The notes: a model not told the origin generated them from the sequence alone. 64,000 bases of DNA from Erythrobacter sp. (GCA_013822695.1 PNKW01000002.1:16193-80192), one strand, 5' to 3'. Shown: positions 1-9,034, counted from the first letter of the stretch. Numbers and translations are program-made.

Positions 1-196
1 GCCGGGCGCTCTGGTCGCCTCCGCCGTGATTGCCGCCCCCATTGCCGGGGTGTCCGTCTGTCGAGGCCATGTCGCTTGCGCTCGTCCCTGATCCCGTGTC
101 CCGGCCTTCTGCAAGCCGATCCGCCGCCCGGGAAACCGAAGGACGCGGCGCGCCATCCGAACTCCCGGGAAGCCGAGTTTGGACGATTCGGGAACG

Positions 197-1978
197 ATGC
201 GCTACCTGTTTGGTTCCGCCACCGCCACCCGAAGCATTTCGGCTCCACAGGAACCGCACAACATCGACCCGCTCGCCCTCCGACCCGATCCCGATCCGGC
301 CGATCCGTTGCCGCCGGATTCCTCGGGCCGCGCGCGGCGTTGGCTGGTGCTCTATCCGCGTGCGATCCCGCTGCTGATCTTCATTGCGCTGGCCGCGATC
401 ACGGCCTTGAGCGTCTTCTCGATCGAGAGCAACGCCCGCGCCCGCGAGCGCGCCCAGATGCGCGAATATGCGCAAGGCGTGGCCGCCGCGCTCGACCGCA
501 GCGGGAGCGGTTTTACCTCCTACCTGCGCGCCGGCGCGGCGCTGTTCGCGAGTGTCGATGAGGTGAGCCCCGACACCTTCGACAGCTTCGTGCGGGCGCT
601 GAAGCTCAATACCGAATATTCGGGCGCGGAAGGGATCGGCTGGATTCCGGTGCTGGAAGCGCGCGATCTGCCAGCCTTCCTCACGAAGATCCGCGCGAGC
701 CAACCGACCTATCCCGACATCTACCCCGCGCCCGTCAAGGGCAGCACCGGACGGGTGGCGCCGGTCGCCATGTTCGCCCCCGCGACCACAGTGAACCGCC
801 GCGCCCTTGGCTACGACATGTATTCCGATCCCGACCGCGCCGCCGCCATGGCCGAGGCAGAGCTCAATCTGCGCCCGGCGGCATCGGGCCGGATCGTGCT
901 GGTGCAGGAAACCAGCGGCACCGCGCGCGCCTTTGCGATCTACATGCCGGTGTTCCGCATGGGCACCGGCACCGCCCCCGAGCGTCCGCTGGCCGGCTTC
1001 GTCTACACCCCTTTCCGGGCGCGCGAGTTTCTCGATTCGGCCATCGACCGCGCCGGGCAGAACCGCTTCGGCGTGCGGCTTTACGATGGCGAGGTGTCGA
1101 CCGGGCACCTGCTGGTGGCGCATTCGATCGCCGATGCGGCCCGCGACACGGTGACACAGGAAGTCACCATCGCCGATCGCAAGCTGATGCTGGTGATCGA
1201 GCATGCCGATCACCGGGTGCTCTCCCCGCTGTCGATGGTGACGCTGGTGTTCGGCCTCGCGCTCGCCAGCCTGCTGATGCTGCTGGCGCGGCTGCTGACC
1301 CAGCAGGCCCTCGAGGATCAGGCGCGGCTCGCCTTTTTCGAGGAGCAGCATTCGATCCGCAACTCGCTCACGCGCGAGTTGAACCACCGCGTCAAGAACA
1401 CGCTGGCCAATGTGCTGTCGATCCTGTCGCTGACCCGCCGCCGGGCGAGCGGGCTCGACGATTTCGCCGACAGCCTCGAAGGCCGCATCCGCGCGCTCTC
1501 GGCGACGCATGACCTGCTGACCGTGACCGACTGGGGCACCACCCCGATCCGCGCCGTGATCGAGGCCGAACTCCAGCATTTCCGGATCGCGCTGGGGGAT
1601 GCGATCATGCTCGATGGGCCGGATCTGGAGCTGGCGCCCAATGATGCGCTGTCCTTCGGGCTGGCGGTGCACGAACTGGCCACCAATGCCGCCAAATATG
1701 GCGCGCTGAGCGTGCCCGGCGGCAAGGTCACGATCCGCTGGCAACGCGGTGAAGACCCGGCGGCGGAGACCGAGTGGGCTGAGGTCGAATGGCAGGAAAC
1801 CGGCGGGCCTCGCGTGCCCGGCGAGCGCCGCCGCGGCTTCGGTACCGAACTGATCGAAAAGGTCGTCGCCCACGAATTGCGCCAGCCGGTGACGCTCGAT
1901 TTCGCGCCTACGGGTGTGCGCTGCGTGCTGCGCGTGCCGGTGCGCAGGCCGGCCGATTTCCGCATTCGGGAACGTTAG
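197..1978 (+). CDS. CHASE-domain sensor histidine kinase, HWE family
   Basis: Membrane sensor kinase of about 593 residues. A hydrophobic segment near residues 49-75 is followed by a periplasmic CHASE-type sensing domain, a second membrane segment near 340-365, and a cytoplasmic kinase. The phospho-acceptor box contains RELNHRVKNTLA with the histidine at residue 397. The ATP-binding N-box is HELATNAAKYGALS (about 492-505), and VEWQETGGP followed by GFGTELIE is typical of HWE kinases. The ATG at 197 is preferred to the in-frame TTG at 179. The gene converges on phyR, which ends 28 bp away. HWE/HisKA_2 kinases are the usual phosphate donors for PhyR, so a role in the general stress response is inferred. 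The ligand is unknown. The 196 bp upstream show no gene I can support. Confidence 0.9.
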   Translation: MRYLFGSATATRSISAPQEPHNIDPLALRPDPDPADPLPPDSSGRARRWLVLYPRAIPLLIFIALAAITALSVFSIESNARARERAQMREYAQGVAAALDRSGSGFTSYLRAGAALFASVDEVSPDTFDSFVRALKLNTEYSGAEGIGWIPVLEARDLPAFLTKIRASQPTYPDIYPAPVKGSTGRVAPVAMFAPATTVNRRALGYDMYSDPDRAAAMAEAELNLRPAASGRIVLVQETSGTARAFAIYMPVFRMGTGTAPERPLAGFVYTPFRAREFLDSAIDRAGQNRFGVRLYDGEVSTGHLLVAHSIADAARDTVTQEVTIADRKLMLVIEHADHRVLSPLSMVTLVFGLALASLLMLLARLLTQQALEDQARLAFFEEQHSIRNSLTRELNHRVKNTLANVLSILSLTRRRASGLDDFADSLEGRIRALSATHDLLTVTDWGTTPIRAVIEAELQHFRIALGDAIMLDGPDLELAPNDALSFGLAVHELATNAAKYGALSVPGGKVTIRWQRGEDPAAETEWAEVEWQETGGPRVPGERRRGFGTELIEKVVAHELRQPVTLDFAPTGVRCVLRVPVRRPADFRIRER

Positions 1979-2006
1979 CCTGCCGATACAGCTGGCGGCT
2001 CGCCAA

Positions 2007-2795
2007 TCAAAGCGGCTTGGTTGATCCGAAGAACAGCGCCTGGCTGATCGCCGCGCGCACCGTCGCTTCCTGGAAGGGCTTGGTGACCAGATAGGTCGGC
2101 TCGGGCCGGTCGCCGGTCAGCAGGCGTTCGGGATAGGCGGTGATGAAGATCACCGGCATTGTCCCCACGCTCAGGATATCCTCCACCGCATCAAGGCCCG
2201 AGGAGCCGTCGGCCAGCTGGATGTCCGCCAGCACCAGCCCCGGCATCGCCGCGGCCACGGCAGCGCGCGCCTGTGTCCGCGTGGCCGCGGTGCCGCTGAC
2301 CGTGTGGCCGAGGCCGGTGACCAGGTCTTCCAGCTGCATCGCGATCAGCGGCTCGTCCTCGATGATGAGCACGCTGGTGGTCTGCTCGCGCTCGATCTCG
2401 GCGATCGCCTCGGCGACGAGGGCTTCGACTTCCGCAGGCGTGCGCTCGAGGATCGCGGCGGCCTCTGCCGTGGTGAAATCTTCGAGCGTGGTCAGCAGCA
2501 GCGCCTGACGTGCGGGCGGGGTGATTGCGCCGAGGCGGGCCTGCGCGCCAGCCTCGTGCTCGCTCGCCGGATCGCCCGTTCCGGCGGCGCCCGATCCGCT
2601 CGCCCAGACCTTGCCGAAGGCGTGGTAGAGCGGCACGCGCCCGCCTGCGAGGCTCTCCATCAGCGTGGCATCCGCGAGCGCGGCTTCGAGCATCTCGCGC
2701 ACAAAGGCATCGCCGCTCGCCTGCGATCCGGTCAGCGCGCGGGCATAGCGGCGAAGGTAGGGAAGATGGGCCGCGATCTGGCTTCCGAGGGACAT
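2007..2795 (-). CDS. phyR: PhyR, anti-anti-sigma response regulator of the general stress response
   Basis: About 262 residues. The N-terminal half is a sigma-factor-like domain (starting MSLGSQIAAHLPYLRRYARAL). The C-terminal half is a receiver domain, with TSVLIIEDEPLIAMQLEDL, the phospho-acceptor aspartate in LVLADIQLADGSSG, and the conserved lysine in YLVTKPF. In alphaproteobacteria, phosphorylated PhyR sequesters the anti-sigma factor NepR and frees the ECF sigma factor EcfG. The start at 2795 gives the expected N-terminus; an upstream in-frame start would add 15 unlike residues. The facing HWE kinase is a plausible partner. nepR and ecfG, often adjacent to phyR, are not seen in this window. 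Confidence 0.93.
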   Translation of the reverse strand: MSLGSQIAAHLPYLRRYARALTGSQASGDAFVREMLEAALADATLMESLAGGRVPLYHAFGKVWASGSGAAGTGDPASEHEAGAQARLGAITPPARQALLLTTLEDFTTAEAAAILERTPAEVEALVAEAIAEIEREQTTSVLIIEDEPLIAMQLEDLVTGLGHTVSGTAATRTQARAAVAAAMPGLVLADIQLADGSSGLDAVEDILSVGTMPVIFITAYPERLLTGDRPEPTYLVTKPFQEATVRAAISQALFFGSTKPL

Positions 2796-2885
2796 GGATG
2801 ATCTTTCGCTGGTCTGTGTAGGCAACCGATTCATGCCCATAGCGGTTCCCCGCGCCCCCGTCGCCCCTGTCGCGCAAGGCGCTGG

Positions 2886-2911
2886 ACCGGCAGGGATTAT
2901 TGGGTGGTTCC
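2886..2911 (-). promoter_or_regulatory. candidate EcfG-type promoter for phyR
   Basis: Read on the minus strand there is GGAAC, 17 bp, then CGGT, close to the GGAAC-N16/17-CGTT pattern of EcfG-dependent promoters. It lies about 90 bp upstream of the phyR start. The -10 element deviates at one position, so this is inference from pattern only. Confidence 0.4.
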
Positions 2912-2941
2912 CCTAGGGTCAAAAAAATTTCGCAGGCATCG

Positions 2942-3061
2942 GGAACCGCGTGCAAGGACGATCATTATCCCATTGTCACCGCCGAGACCCCCCTCCCGTC
3001 CAAGCGGCTGGTGATACGATCCCGAAAGGCCTCCGTTGTTATCGCAACGGAGGCCTTTTTT
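2942..3061 (+). ncRNA. candidate short transcript between phyR and the GNAT-like gene
   Basis: A GGAAC at 2942-2946 followed after 16 bp by CATT (one mismatch to the EcfG -10) points rightwards into a stretch that carries no credible coding frame and ends in a strong intrinsic terminator at 3025-3061. A transcript starting near 2973 would be about 90 nt long. Only the promoter-like and terminator signals are seen; no homology to a known small RNA is claimed. The terminator could instead serve only the minus-strand gene to its right. Confidence 0.3.
3025..3061. terminator. strong intrinsic terminator, usable on both strands
   Basis: A perfect 14-bp stem (AAAGGCCTCCGTTG with its complement) surrounds a 6-nt loop. 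On the plus strand it continues into a run of six T. On the minus strand it follows the stop of the gene at 3093 by about 30 bp but with a run of only three T. It probably ends that gene's transcript and may also end a plus-strand RNA. Confidence 0.8.
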
Positions 3062-3092
3062 GTTGGCGATCACGCCAGCGCAGGCGGCTCAA

Positions 3093-4298
3093 TCAACCAA
3101 GGCTCCGCGCGTAGATCGCGTATTCCCGGTTGATCTTCGACTGGATCGTGTCGGCGATCGCAACCATCCCCTGGTTGTCCTCAAGTATCCAGCCGATCTC
3201 GCCGCGCACCGAGTGGAACTTGGTGCTGGATTCGTGCCGGATCGCCTCGATCATCATGAAGGCGAGCTGGCTGGCAAGGCGGCTGTTGTGCAGCTCCTTC
3301 AGCACCCCCATCAGCGGCACCCGCATGCCTGCGCCCTTGGGGAAACGCAGCCAGCGCAGCAAGTTGATCCAGCCGAAGGGGAATAGCTTGCCCCTGATCT
3401 TCGTCAGCGCGTCGTTCAGGTCGGGGAAGGTCAGCATGAAGGCGACCGGGCGGCCGTCCAGCTCGGCGATCATGTTGAGCTCTTCCTTGATGATCGGACG
3501 CAGCTTCTTGCCGGCATGGGCGACCTCTGCGGGCGAGAAGGGCACGAAGCCCCAATTGTCCGACCACGCATCGTTGAGGATGCCGAGGATCGTCGCGACC
3601 TCCGCGTCCCAATCCTTCTTGCGCACCCGCCGCACGGTGATCCGCGCGTTCTTGTGGCCCGATTGGACGATGCGCTGCACCAGCGGGGGGAAGGGCTTCG
3701 AGATATCGAGATCATAGGTGTAGAGCGTCTTGGCGCGGGCATATCCTGCGGCCTCGATCCAAGCGGCGTAATGCGCGGGGTGGTGGCCCATCATCACCAT
3801 CGGCGCGTGGTCCTGCCCCTTGACCAGCAGCCCGGGCTCTTCCCAGATCGACAGCGAGATCGGCCCCAGCACCCGTTTCATTCCCTCGCCCGCCAGCCAG
3901 CCTTCCGCCGCGGTCAGCAGCGCGCGGGCGACGGCCTCGTCCTCGGCATCGAAATAGCCGAAAAAGCCGGTGCCCGGGCCAAAGCCCTGGGTTGCCGGCA
4001 TGGCGAGCGCGAGTTCGTCGATATGCGCCGAGATGCGCCCGACCGGCCGCCCGCCCGCTCGCGCGATGAACAGCTGCACGCGGGCATGGCCGAAGAAGGG
4101 GTTCTTGTCCGGATCGACCAGCTCGATCTGCTCGGAACGGATCTGGGGCACGAAATGCGGCAGACGGTCGGAAAACGCCCGACCAAGATCGACGAAGGCC
4201 GCGCGGCCCCGCTTGTCGCTGACCGGCTCGATCTCTATTTGCGCGGCGCGGGCCGTTACATCCGTCACGAAGGCGTCCTCGTATTTGCTCTGGGTCAA
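3093..4298 (-). CDS. uncharacterised GNAT-like protein, about 400 residues
   Basis: About 401 residues with a TTG start at 4298; no in-frame ATG lies near the N-terminus. The N-terminal third (FSDRLPHFVPQIRSEQIELV, then NPFFGHARVQLFIARAGGRPVGRISAH) resembles a GNAT acyltransferase fold, with a beta strand carrying RPVGRI. A second region (ELNMIAELDGRPVAFMLTFPDLND) looks like another acetyltransferase-type strand pair. I recognise it as a family widespread in proteobacteria without an agreed function, and I see no clear acetyl-CoA pyrophosphate loop. It is monocistronic: its own terminator lies downstream and a desaturase gene diverges upstream. Confidence 0.75.
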   Translation of the reverse strand: MTQSKYEDAFVTDVTARAAQIEIEPVSDKRGRAAFVDLGRAFSDRLPHFVPQIRSEQIELVDPDKNPFFGHARVQLFIARAGGRPVGRISAHIDELALAMPATQGFGPGTGFFGYFDAEDEAVARALLTAAEGWLAGEGMKRVLGPISLSIWEEPGLLVKGQDHAPMVMMGHHPAHYAAWIEAAGYARAKTLYTYDLDISKPFPPLVQRIVQSGHKNARITVRRVRKKDWDAEVATILGILNDAWSDNWGFVPFSPAEVAHAGKKLRPIIKEELNMIAELDGRPVAFMLTFPDLNDALTKIRGKLFPFGWINLLRWLRFPKGAGMRVPLMGVLKELHNSRLASQLAFMMIEAIRHESSTKFHSVRGEIGWILEDNQGMVAIADTIQSKINREYAIYARSLG

Positions 4299-4406
4299 GG
4301 CGTCTGTGTCGCGCTTGCGTCAATCGCGCAAGCTATCGATCACATTGACCAACAACCCGCGTTTGGCTTGGCCCCCGATTTGCGGTAGGGCGCGGCCTTG
4401 GAAACC

Positions 4407-5507
4407 ATGCCGATGACCATTCACCAGACCCTTTCCCCCGCCGCGCCCGCGCCCCTGCCCCCTAGGGCGACCCGCGCCGCCTTCATGGCCGAGGACGACA
4501 AGGCGATGCTGCGCGCCGCGCGCGACCTGACCAAGGGGCTGGGCGAGGCCAAGGCGGGCATTTACTGGACCGACATGATGGTCTCGGCCGGATTGGGCTA
4601 TGCGGGCATCGCGGTGGCGATCATCTCGGCGAGTATCGCGGTGAAGCTTGCCGCCGGGCTGCTCGCGGCGCTGGCGCTCTACCGCGCGTTGATGTTCATC
4701 CACGAGCTCACCCACATCCACCGCGACGCGCTGCCCGGTTTCCGCACCGCGTGGAATCTGCTCGTCGGCGTCCCGATGCTCACGCCCAGCTTCATGTATG
4801 AAGGCGTGCACGTGATCCATCACAAGCGCACGCAATATGGCACGGTCGAAGACCCCGAATACCTCCCGCTCGCGCTGATGAAGCCGTGGAGCCTGCCGCT
4901 GTTCGTGCTGGTGGCGATGTTGCTGCCGGTGGCGCTGATTGTGCGGTTCGGGGTGCTGTACCCGCTCGGGCTGCTGGTGCCGCCCTTGCGCACTTTCGTG
5001 TGGGAGCGGTTCTCGTCGCTCTCGATCAACCCCGAGTTCCGCCGCAAGGCGCCCGAGGGCGACTTCGCCGGGCGGGTGCGCTGGCAGGAGGTGGGGGCGA
5101 GCCTTTGGGCCATTGCGCTGATCGCCAGCATCTTCGTGTTTGGCTGGCAGCCGCTGGCGACCGCGCTCGCGATCCTCTCGCTCGCCGCGGTGCTCAACCA
5201 GCTGCGCACGCTCGTCGCCCACCTGTGGGAGAACGAGGGAGAGGCGATGACGGTGACCGCACAGTTCCTCGATTCGGTCAACGTCCCCCCGCCCGGGATC
5301 GTGGCCGAGATCTGGGCTCCGGTGGGCCTGCGCTATCATGCGCTCCATCACCTGATGCCCTCGATGCCCTATCACGATCTGCCCGAAGCGCATCGCCGTC
5401 TGGCGCGCGAGCTGGGCACGGGTTCGACCTATGAGGGGGCGAACCATCCGGGCATGCTGACGCTGGTGGGCCGGATCGCCAAGAGCACGATGGGGAAGAA
5501 GGGTTAA
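4407..5507 (+). CDS. membrane fatty acid desaturase
   Basis: About 366 residues, starting at ATG 4407 (or 4413); an in-frame TTG at 4398 is less likely. It has the three histidine clusters of the integral-membrane di-iron desaturase family: HELTHIH near residue 99, HVIHH near 135, and HALHH near 310. Hydrophobic stretches at about 60-100 and 165-200 would span the inner membrane. Such enzymes introduce double bonds into acyl chains of lipids or related compounds, using oxygen and an electron donor. The exact substrate cannot be read from the sequence. It stands alone; the next gene on the opposite strand ends 12 bp away. Confidence 0.85.
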   Translation: MPMTIHQTLSPAAPAPLPPRATRAAFMAEDDKAMLRAARDLTKGLGEAKAGIYWTDMMVSAGLGYAGIAVAIISASIAVKLAAGLLAALALYRALMFIHELTHIHRDALPGFRTAWNLLVGVPMLTPSFMYEGVHVIHHKRTQYGTVEDPEYLPLALMKPWSLPLFVLVAMLLPVALIVRFGVLYPLGLLVPPLRTFVWERFSSLSINPEFRRKAPEGDFAGRVRWQEVGASLWAIALIASIFVFGWQPLATALAILSLAAVLNQLRTLVAHLWENEGEAMTVTAQFLDSVNVPPPGIVAEIWAPVGLRYHALHHLMPSMPYHDLPEAHRRLARELGTGSTYEGANHPGMLTLVGRIAKSTMGKKG

Positions 5508-5519
5508 CCTTCCCTCTTC

Positions 5520-6047
5520 TCAATCGAGAAAGCAGATCATCGCGCAGCGGCGTTCGGCAGGGAGGCCGTCGTCGACCTCGTTCGCCAGCTCGCCCGCAAG
5601 GCGCGGATGGGCGTCCAGTGCGGTGACTTCCTCGAAGCCGAGCCGGGCATAGAAGGGCGCATTCCATGGCAGATCGCGGAAGGTGGTCAGGGTCAGCGCC
5701 TTGAAACCGGTGTTCCGCGCGTCGATCTGCGCCGCGCGCACCAGTCCCGCCCCGATCCCGCGCCGCCCGAAGCGCGGGTGGACGTCCATCTCCCAGATGT
5801 GCAATTCGCGGCTGAAGGGCTGGGCGACGAGGAACCCCGCCAATGTCTCCCCGACATGCGCGACGAGGCTGTGACCCCGCCGGATCAGGCGCTGGAGGTC
5901 GGGAACCTCCCAGGTGTCGTCCGGGTCGAAGCCCTCGAGGCCCACGCCATGGGTGAACAGCTCGGCCGCCGCGCGCTCGATCGCGGGCATGGCAGCGGCG
6001 TCCTCCACCCGCGCGAGGCGGAGCGACCAGTCGCCCCCCGGCCTCAC
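5520..6047 (-). CDS. GNAT-family N-acetyltransferase
   Basis: About 175 residues. It contains the central GNAT signature: WEMDVHPRFGRRGIGAGLVR carries the R/Q-x-x-G-x-G/A acetyl-CoA loop, followed by LTTFRDLPWNAPFYARLGFEEV, typical of the C-terminal half of the fold. The best start is a GTG at 6047-6045 that overlaps the lptG stop as GTGA, so translation is probably coupled to lptG. The substrate is unknown (small molecule or protein N-terminus). It is the last gene of the clpS-to-lptG run. Confidence 0.85.
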   Translation of the reverse strand: MRPGGDWSLRLARVEDAAAMPAIERAAAELFTHGVGLEGFDPDDTWEVPDLQRLIRRGHSLVAHVGETLAGFLVAQPFSRELHIWEMDVHPRFGRRGIGAGLVRAAQIDARNTGFKALTLTTFRDLPWNAPFYARLGFEEVTALDAHPRLAGELANEVDDGLPAERRCAMICFLD

Positions 6048-7156
6048 TCCTCGGTCCGGATCAGCACGGTCTCGCCGACCAGCAGGAACAGCACGAAGGG
6101 AGCCCAGGCGGCGAGCAGCGGCGGGTAGCCGCCGAAGCTGCCCATCGCCAACGCGGCATTGTCGACCACGAAATAGGCAAAGCCCAGCGCCATGCCGATG
6201 ATCGCGCGCACGAACATCTGGCCCGAGCGTGCGAGACCGAAGGCGGCGATCGAGCCGAGCAGCGGCATCAGCAGCGCCGAGAGCGGCCCCGACAAGCGGT
6301 GCCACCACTTGGCGCGCATCTCGTCGGTGTTGCGGCCCGCGGTCTCGTAGGCGTCGATCGATTCCTTCAGCTCCCAGAAGCTCTGCGCATCGGGGTCGAC
6401 CGATTGGAGCATGATCCGCTCAGGGGAAAGGTTCTGCCCCACCACCAGCGCGGACGGGCGCTCGGTGACGGCGCCTGCGACATCGAACTTCACCGGGTTC
6501 TCGAGCCGCCAGCCCGGCCCGGCATAGCTCGCGCGGGGGGCACGGATCTGCTCGCGGATGATCCCGCCGGGGCCGCGCGCATACCAGGTGACGCCGGTCA
6601 GCACGATGTTCTGCCCCGCGCCGGCAAGCGTCGCGGCCGAGAGGATGTTCTCGCCATCGGTAAGGTAGATATTGGCCCGCGGGGCTCCGGCGCTGTTGTC
6701 TTCCGCCTTGGGGATCGGGCCGTAAGCGGCGGCCTCCCACGCCTTCAGCGTCGCGTTGGCGCGGGTGAGAATGCGTTCGTTGAAACCGAAGCTCACCGCA
6801 GCCACCAGCGCCGCCGTCAGCAGCATCGGCGCGAGCACCTGATGCGCCGAAAGCCCCGCCGCGCGCATCGCGATCACCTCGCTGTTCTGGTTCAATGGCC
6901 AGAAGGTCAGCAGCGAGGCGAGCAGCACCGAATAGGGCAGAAAGTTCGCCACCAGTTGCGGCAGGCGCAGGCTGGCATAGCGCAGCACCTCGGCCTGGCC
7001 GTTGCCGGGGGCGGCGAGGATGTCGCCGGTCTTCGACAAGAGGTCGAGCGCCAGCAGCACCAGCACCAGCATGAACAAGACCGCGATGATGCGCACCACG
7101 AAGAGCTTCGCGAGGTAGAGCGTCAGCGTGCGCGAGGGGAAGAAATCGAGCTGCAT
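6044..7156 (-). CDS. lptG: LptG, permease of the lipopolysaccharide export ABC transporter
   Basis: About 370 residues starting MQLDFFPSRTLTLYLAKLF. It has the YjgP/YjgQ layout: two N-terminal membrane helices, a large periplasmic beta-jellyroll region (about 130-270), and C-terminal helices including LMPLLGSIAAFGLARSG. LptG pairs with LptF and the ATPase LptB to extract LPS or glycosphingolipid-type outer-leaflet lipid from the inner membrane. The start lies 7 bp after the lptF stop. A longer upstream frame is only read-through of lptF sequence. Confidence 0.93.
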   Translation of the reverse strand: MQLDFFPSRTLTLYLAKLFVVRIIAVLFMLVLVLLALDLLSKTGDILAAPGNGQAEVLRYASLRLPQLVANFLPYSVLLASLLTFWPLNQNSEVIAMRAAGLSAHQVLAPMLLTAALVAAVSFGFNERILTRANATLKAWEAAAYGPIPKAEDNSAGAPRANIYLTDGENILSAATLAGAGQNIVLTGVTWYARGPGGIIREQIRAPRASYAGPGWRLENPVKFDVAGAVTERPSALVVGQNLSPERIMLQSVDPDAQSFWELKESIDAYETAGRNTDEMRAKWWHRLSGPLSALLMPLLGSIAAFGLARSGQMFVRAIIGMALGFAYFVVDNAALAMGSFGGYPPLLAAWAPFVLFLLVGETVLIRTEE

Positions 7157-7163
7157 CGCTGGG

Positions 7164-8456
7164 TTACTCGGCAGGTGCCGCCCCAGAAACTGAGGCCTCG
7201 CTGGGGCGGTAGGCGCGCGGCTGGCGGCGGGCGAAGAGCTTGCCGACCCGCTTCGACAGCTTGGCAAAGGCCATCTCCAGCGCCCCGATTGCCTGCCCGC
7301 CCGGGACATGGGCGACGCGGTAATACATCCACAAGATCAGCCCCGCGAACAGCGCGAAGGGCACCCAGAAGGCCAGCATCGGATCGAGCCGTCCGAGCGC
7401 GGCGACATCCTCGCCATATTGGTTCACCTTGTGATAGGCGACCACCATGATGATCGAGACGAACACGCCGAGCGCGCTCGTCGAGCGCTTGGGCGGGATC
7501 GCCAGCGCCACCGCGAGCAGCGGCATCAGCAGCATCATGACGATCTCGACCAGCCGGAAATTGAAGCTGGCCACGCTCGCATCGCGCTGCTGCGGGGCAG
7601 TGTCCGTGCTCCAGCCCATCTGGAGGAGTTCGGGCAGGATGAACTCGCGCGTCTCGTCCCCGCGCGCGCGGAACTTTTCGATCGCGGGCAGATCGATCGG
7701 CAGGTCGTGGCGGCTGAAGCTGAGCACCCGCGGGGTCTGGCCGCGCATGCCCGTATCCTGGATGATCGTGCCTTCGGTCAGGCGCAGGATGATCGTGTCG
7801 GGATTGTCGCGGGTGGCAAGGAAGGCACCCTCGCGCGCGCTGATCGAAAGCACCTGACCCTTGGGATTGGCGACGCGGGCGAAGATGCCGATCAGTCGCC
7901 GCCCTTCATCCTCGCTCGCTTCGATCCGCAAGGCCATGCGGTCGGCGAGCGTGGTGAATTCGCCGACCTTGATCGAAGCGCCCAGCGCGCCCGAGCGCAG
8001 CTCGTATTCGAGCTGTTCGTAATAGTAGCGGCTCAGCGGCTGGATGTAGAACACCAGCGCGACATTGACCGCCACCAGCACCAGCGTGATCGCATAGGGC
8101 ATGCGCAGCAGCCGGAAATAGGACATGCCGACGCCGCGCATCGTGTCGAGCTCGGAAGAGGTGGCAAGCTTGCGGAACGCCAGCAGCACGCCGAGCAGCA
8201 GGCCGAGCGGGATGGCAAGGCTCGCATATTCGGGCACCAGCGCGCCGAGCATCTTGAACACCACGCCGACCGGGCCGCCTTCGACCGCGACGAAATCGAA
8301 CAGGCGCAGCATCTTGTCGAGCATCAGCAGCGAGGCCGCAAGCGCGAAGACGCCGAGCATCGGCACGATCGTGAGCCGCAGGATATAGCGATCGATGGCG
8401 GGGATGAGGTTGAACAAGGGGCCTTCCGGTCGGTCATCGGTTGCGCGCGCGCGCAT
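7164..8456 (-). CDS. lptF: LptF, permease of the lipopolysaccharide export ABC transporter
   Basis: About 430 residues starting near FNLIPAIDRYILRLTIVPML. It has N-terminal helices (FALAASLLMLDKMLRLFDFV), the conserved VPEYASLAIPLGLLLGVLLAF segment, a periplasmic domain, and C-terminal helices. It is the partner of lptG directly downstream. The C-terminal tail after about residue 395 is basic and extends beyond the usual end of the family, about 30 residues of low complexity. It is probably co-transcribed with lptG and the GNAT gene. Confidence 0.93.
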   Translation of the reverse strand: MRARATDDRPEGPLFNLIPAIDRYILRLTIVPMLGVFALAASLLMLDKMLRLFDFVAVEGGPVGVVFKMLGALVPEYASLAIPLGLLLGVLLAFRKLATSSELDTMRGVGMSYFRLLRMPYAITLVLVAVNVALVFYIQPLSRYYYEQLEYELRSGALGASIKVGEFTTLADRMALRIEASEDEGRRLIGIFARVANPKGQVLSISAREGAFLATRDNPDTIILRLTEGTIIQDTGMRGQTPRVLSFSRHDLPIDLPAIEKFRARGDETREFILPELLQMGWSTDTAPQQRDASVASFNFRLVEIVMMLLMPLLAVALAIPPKRSTSALGVFVSIIMVVAYHKVNQYGEDVAALGRLDPMLAFWVPFALFAGLILWMYYRVAHVPGGQAIGALEMAFAKLSKRVGKLFARRQPRAYRPSEASVSGAAPAE

Positions 8457-8527
8457 CTGCCCTAGCCGCTTCGCACGGGCGCGTCATGTCCCCAATTGCT
8501 ATGAAATCGCCAGCCTGACTGGGGGAT

Positions 8528-9034
8528 TTACCAGAAGCGGCTGTTGGGAATGCCCTTGAACGGCCCCGCCTCGCGCGAGGTTACCCAGCCGCCATAGAAG
8601 CCGCCGGGTTGGGGGGAGACCTGCTCGCCGTCGATGGTGACTTCGTCGAAAGGGGCGGCGTAGAAGGCGATGTGCCCCGCGATCCCCTCGAACCCGCGCT
8701 TGGGTGAGGGATAGGACCAGCCCGCGCCCACCAGCCGCGCATCGCCCACGATCACGTCCCAGTAGCGCGCGGTGCCCTTCCATTCGCAGAACGAACTGCC
8801 CGCATTGGGCACGAGGCGTGCCATCGCGATGTCGCCTTGCGGGATGTAATAGGTCGGCGGGTGCGAGGTCTCGAGCGTGCGCCACGCGGCGCGGGTGTCA
8901 GCCAGCACCACGCCGCGGTGGAGGATGCGGATATGGCGGGAGGTGGATTCGGCGCGGGGCGGGCGGGGATAGTCCCACACGCTTTCCTGGCCCGGGCCGG
9001 CCGGATTGGGCACGGGGTGGTGGGGTTGCCTCAC
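8528..9034 (-). CDS. DUF427 domain protein
   Basis: About 168 residues from a GTG at 9034. It has the DUF427 pattern: VWDYPRPPR at the N-terminus, ADTRAAWRTLETSHPPTYYI, SFCEWKGTARYWDV, and WSYPSP. The family is a small beta-fold of unknown biochemical role. The C-terminal GFYGGWVT...GIPNSRFW is the usual ending of the alphaproteobacterial members. It lies 13 bp after clpS and 71 bp before lptF on the same strand. Confidence 0.85.
   Translation of the reverse strand: MRQPHHPVPNPAGPGQESVWDYPRPPRAESTSRHIRILHRGVVLADTRAAWRTLETSHPPTYYIPQGDIAMARLVPNAGSSFCEWKGTARYWDVIVGDARLVGAGWSYPSPKRGFEGIAGHIAFYAAPFDEVTIDGEQVSPQPGGFYGGWVTSREAGPFKGIPNSRFW

Noticed and set aside
30..377. Short plus-strand frames before the sensor kinase
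   Set aside because: They overlap the kinase N-terminus in other frames and have R/P/S-rich, non-protein-like sequence.
4320..5447. 375-codon minus-strand frame over the desaturase gene
   Set aside because: Low-complexity R/H/Q-rich translation, antisense to a gene with all three histidine boxes.
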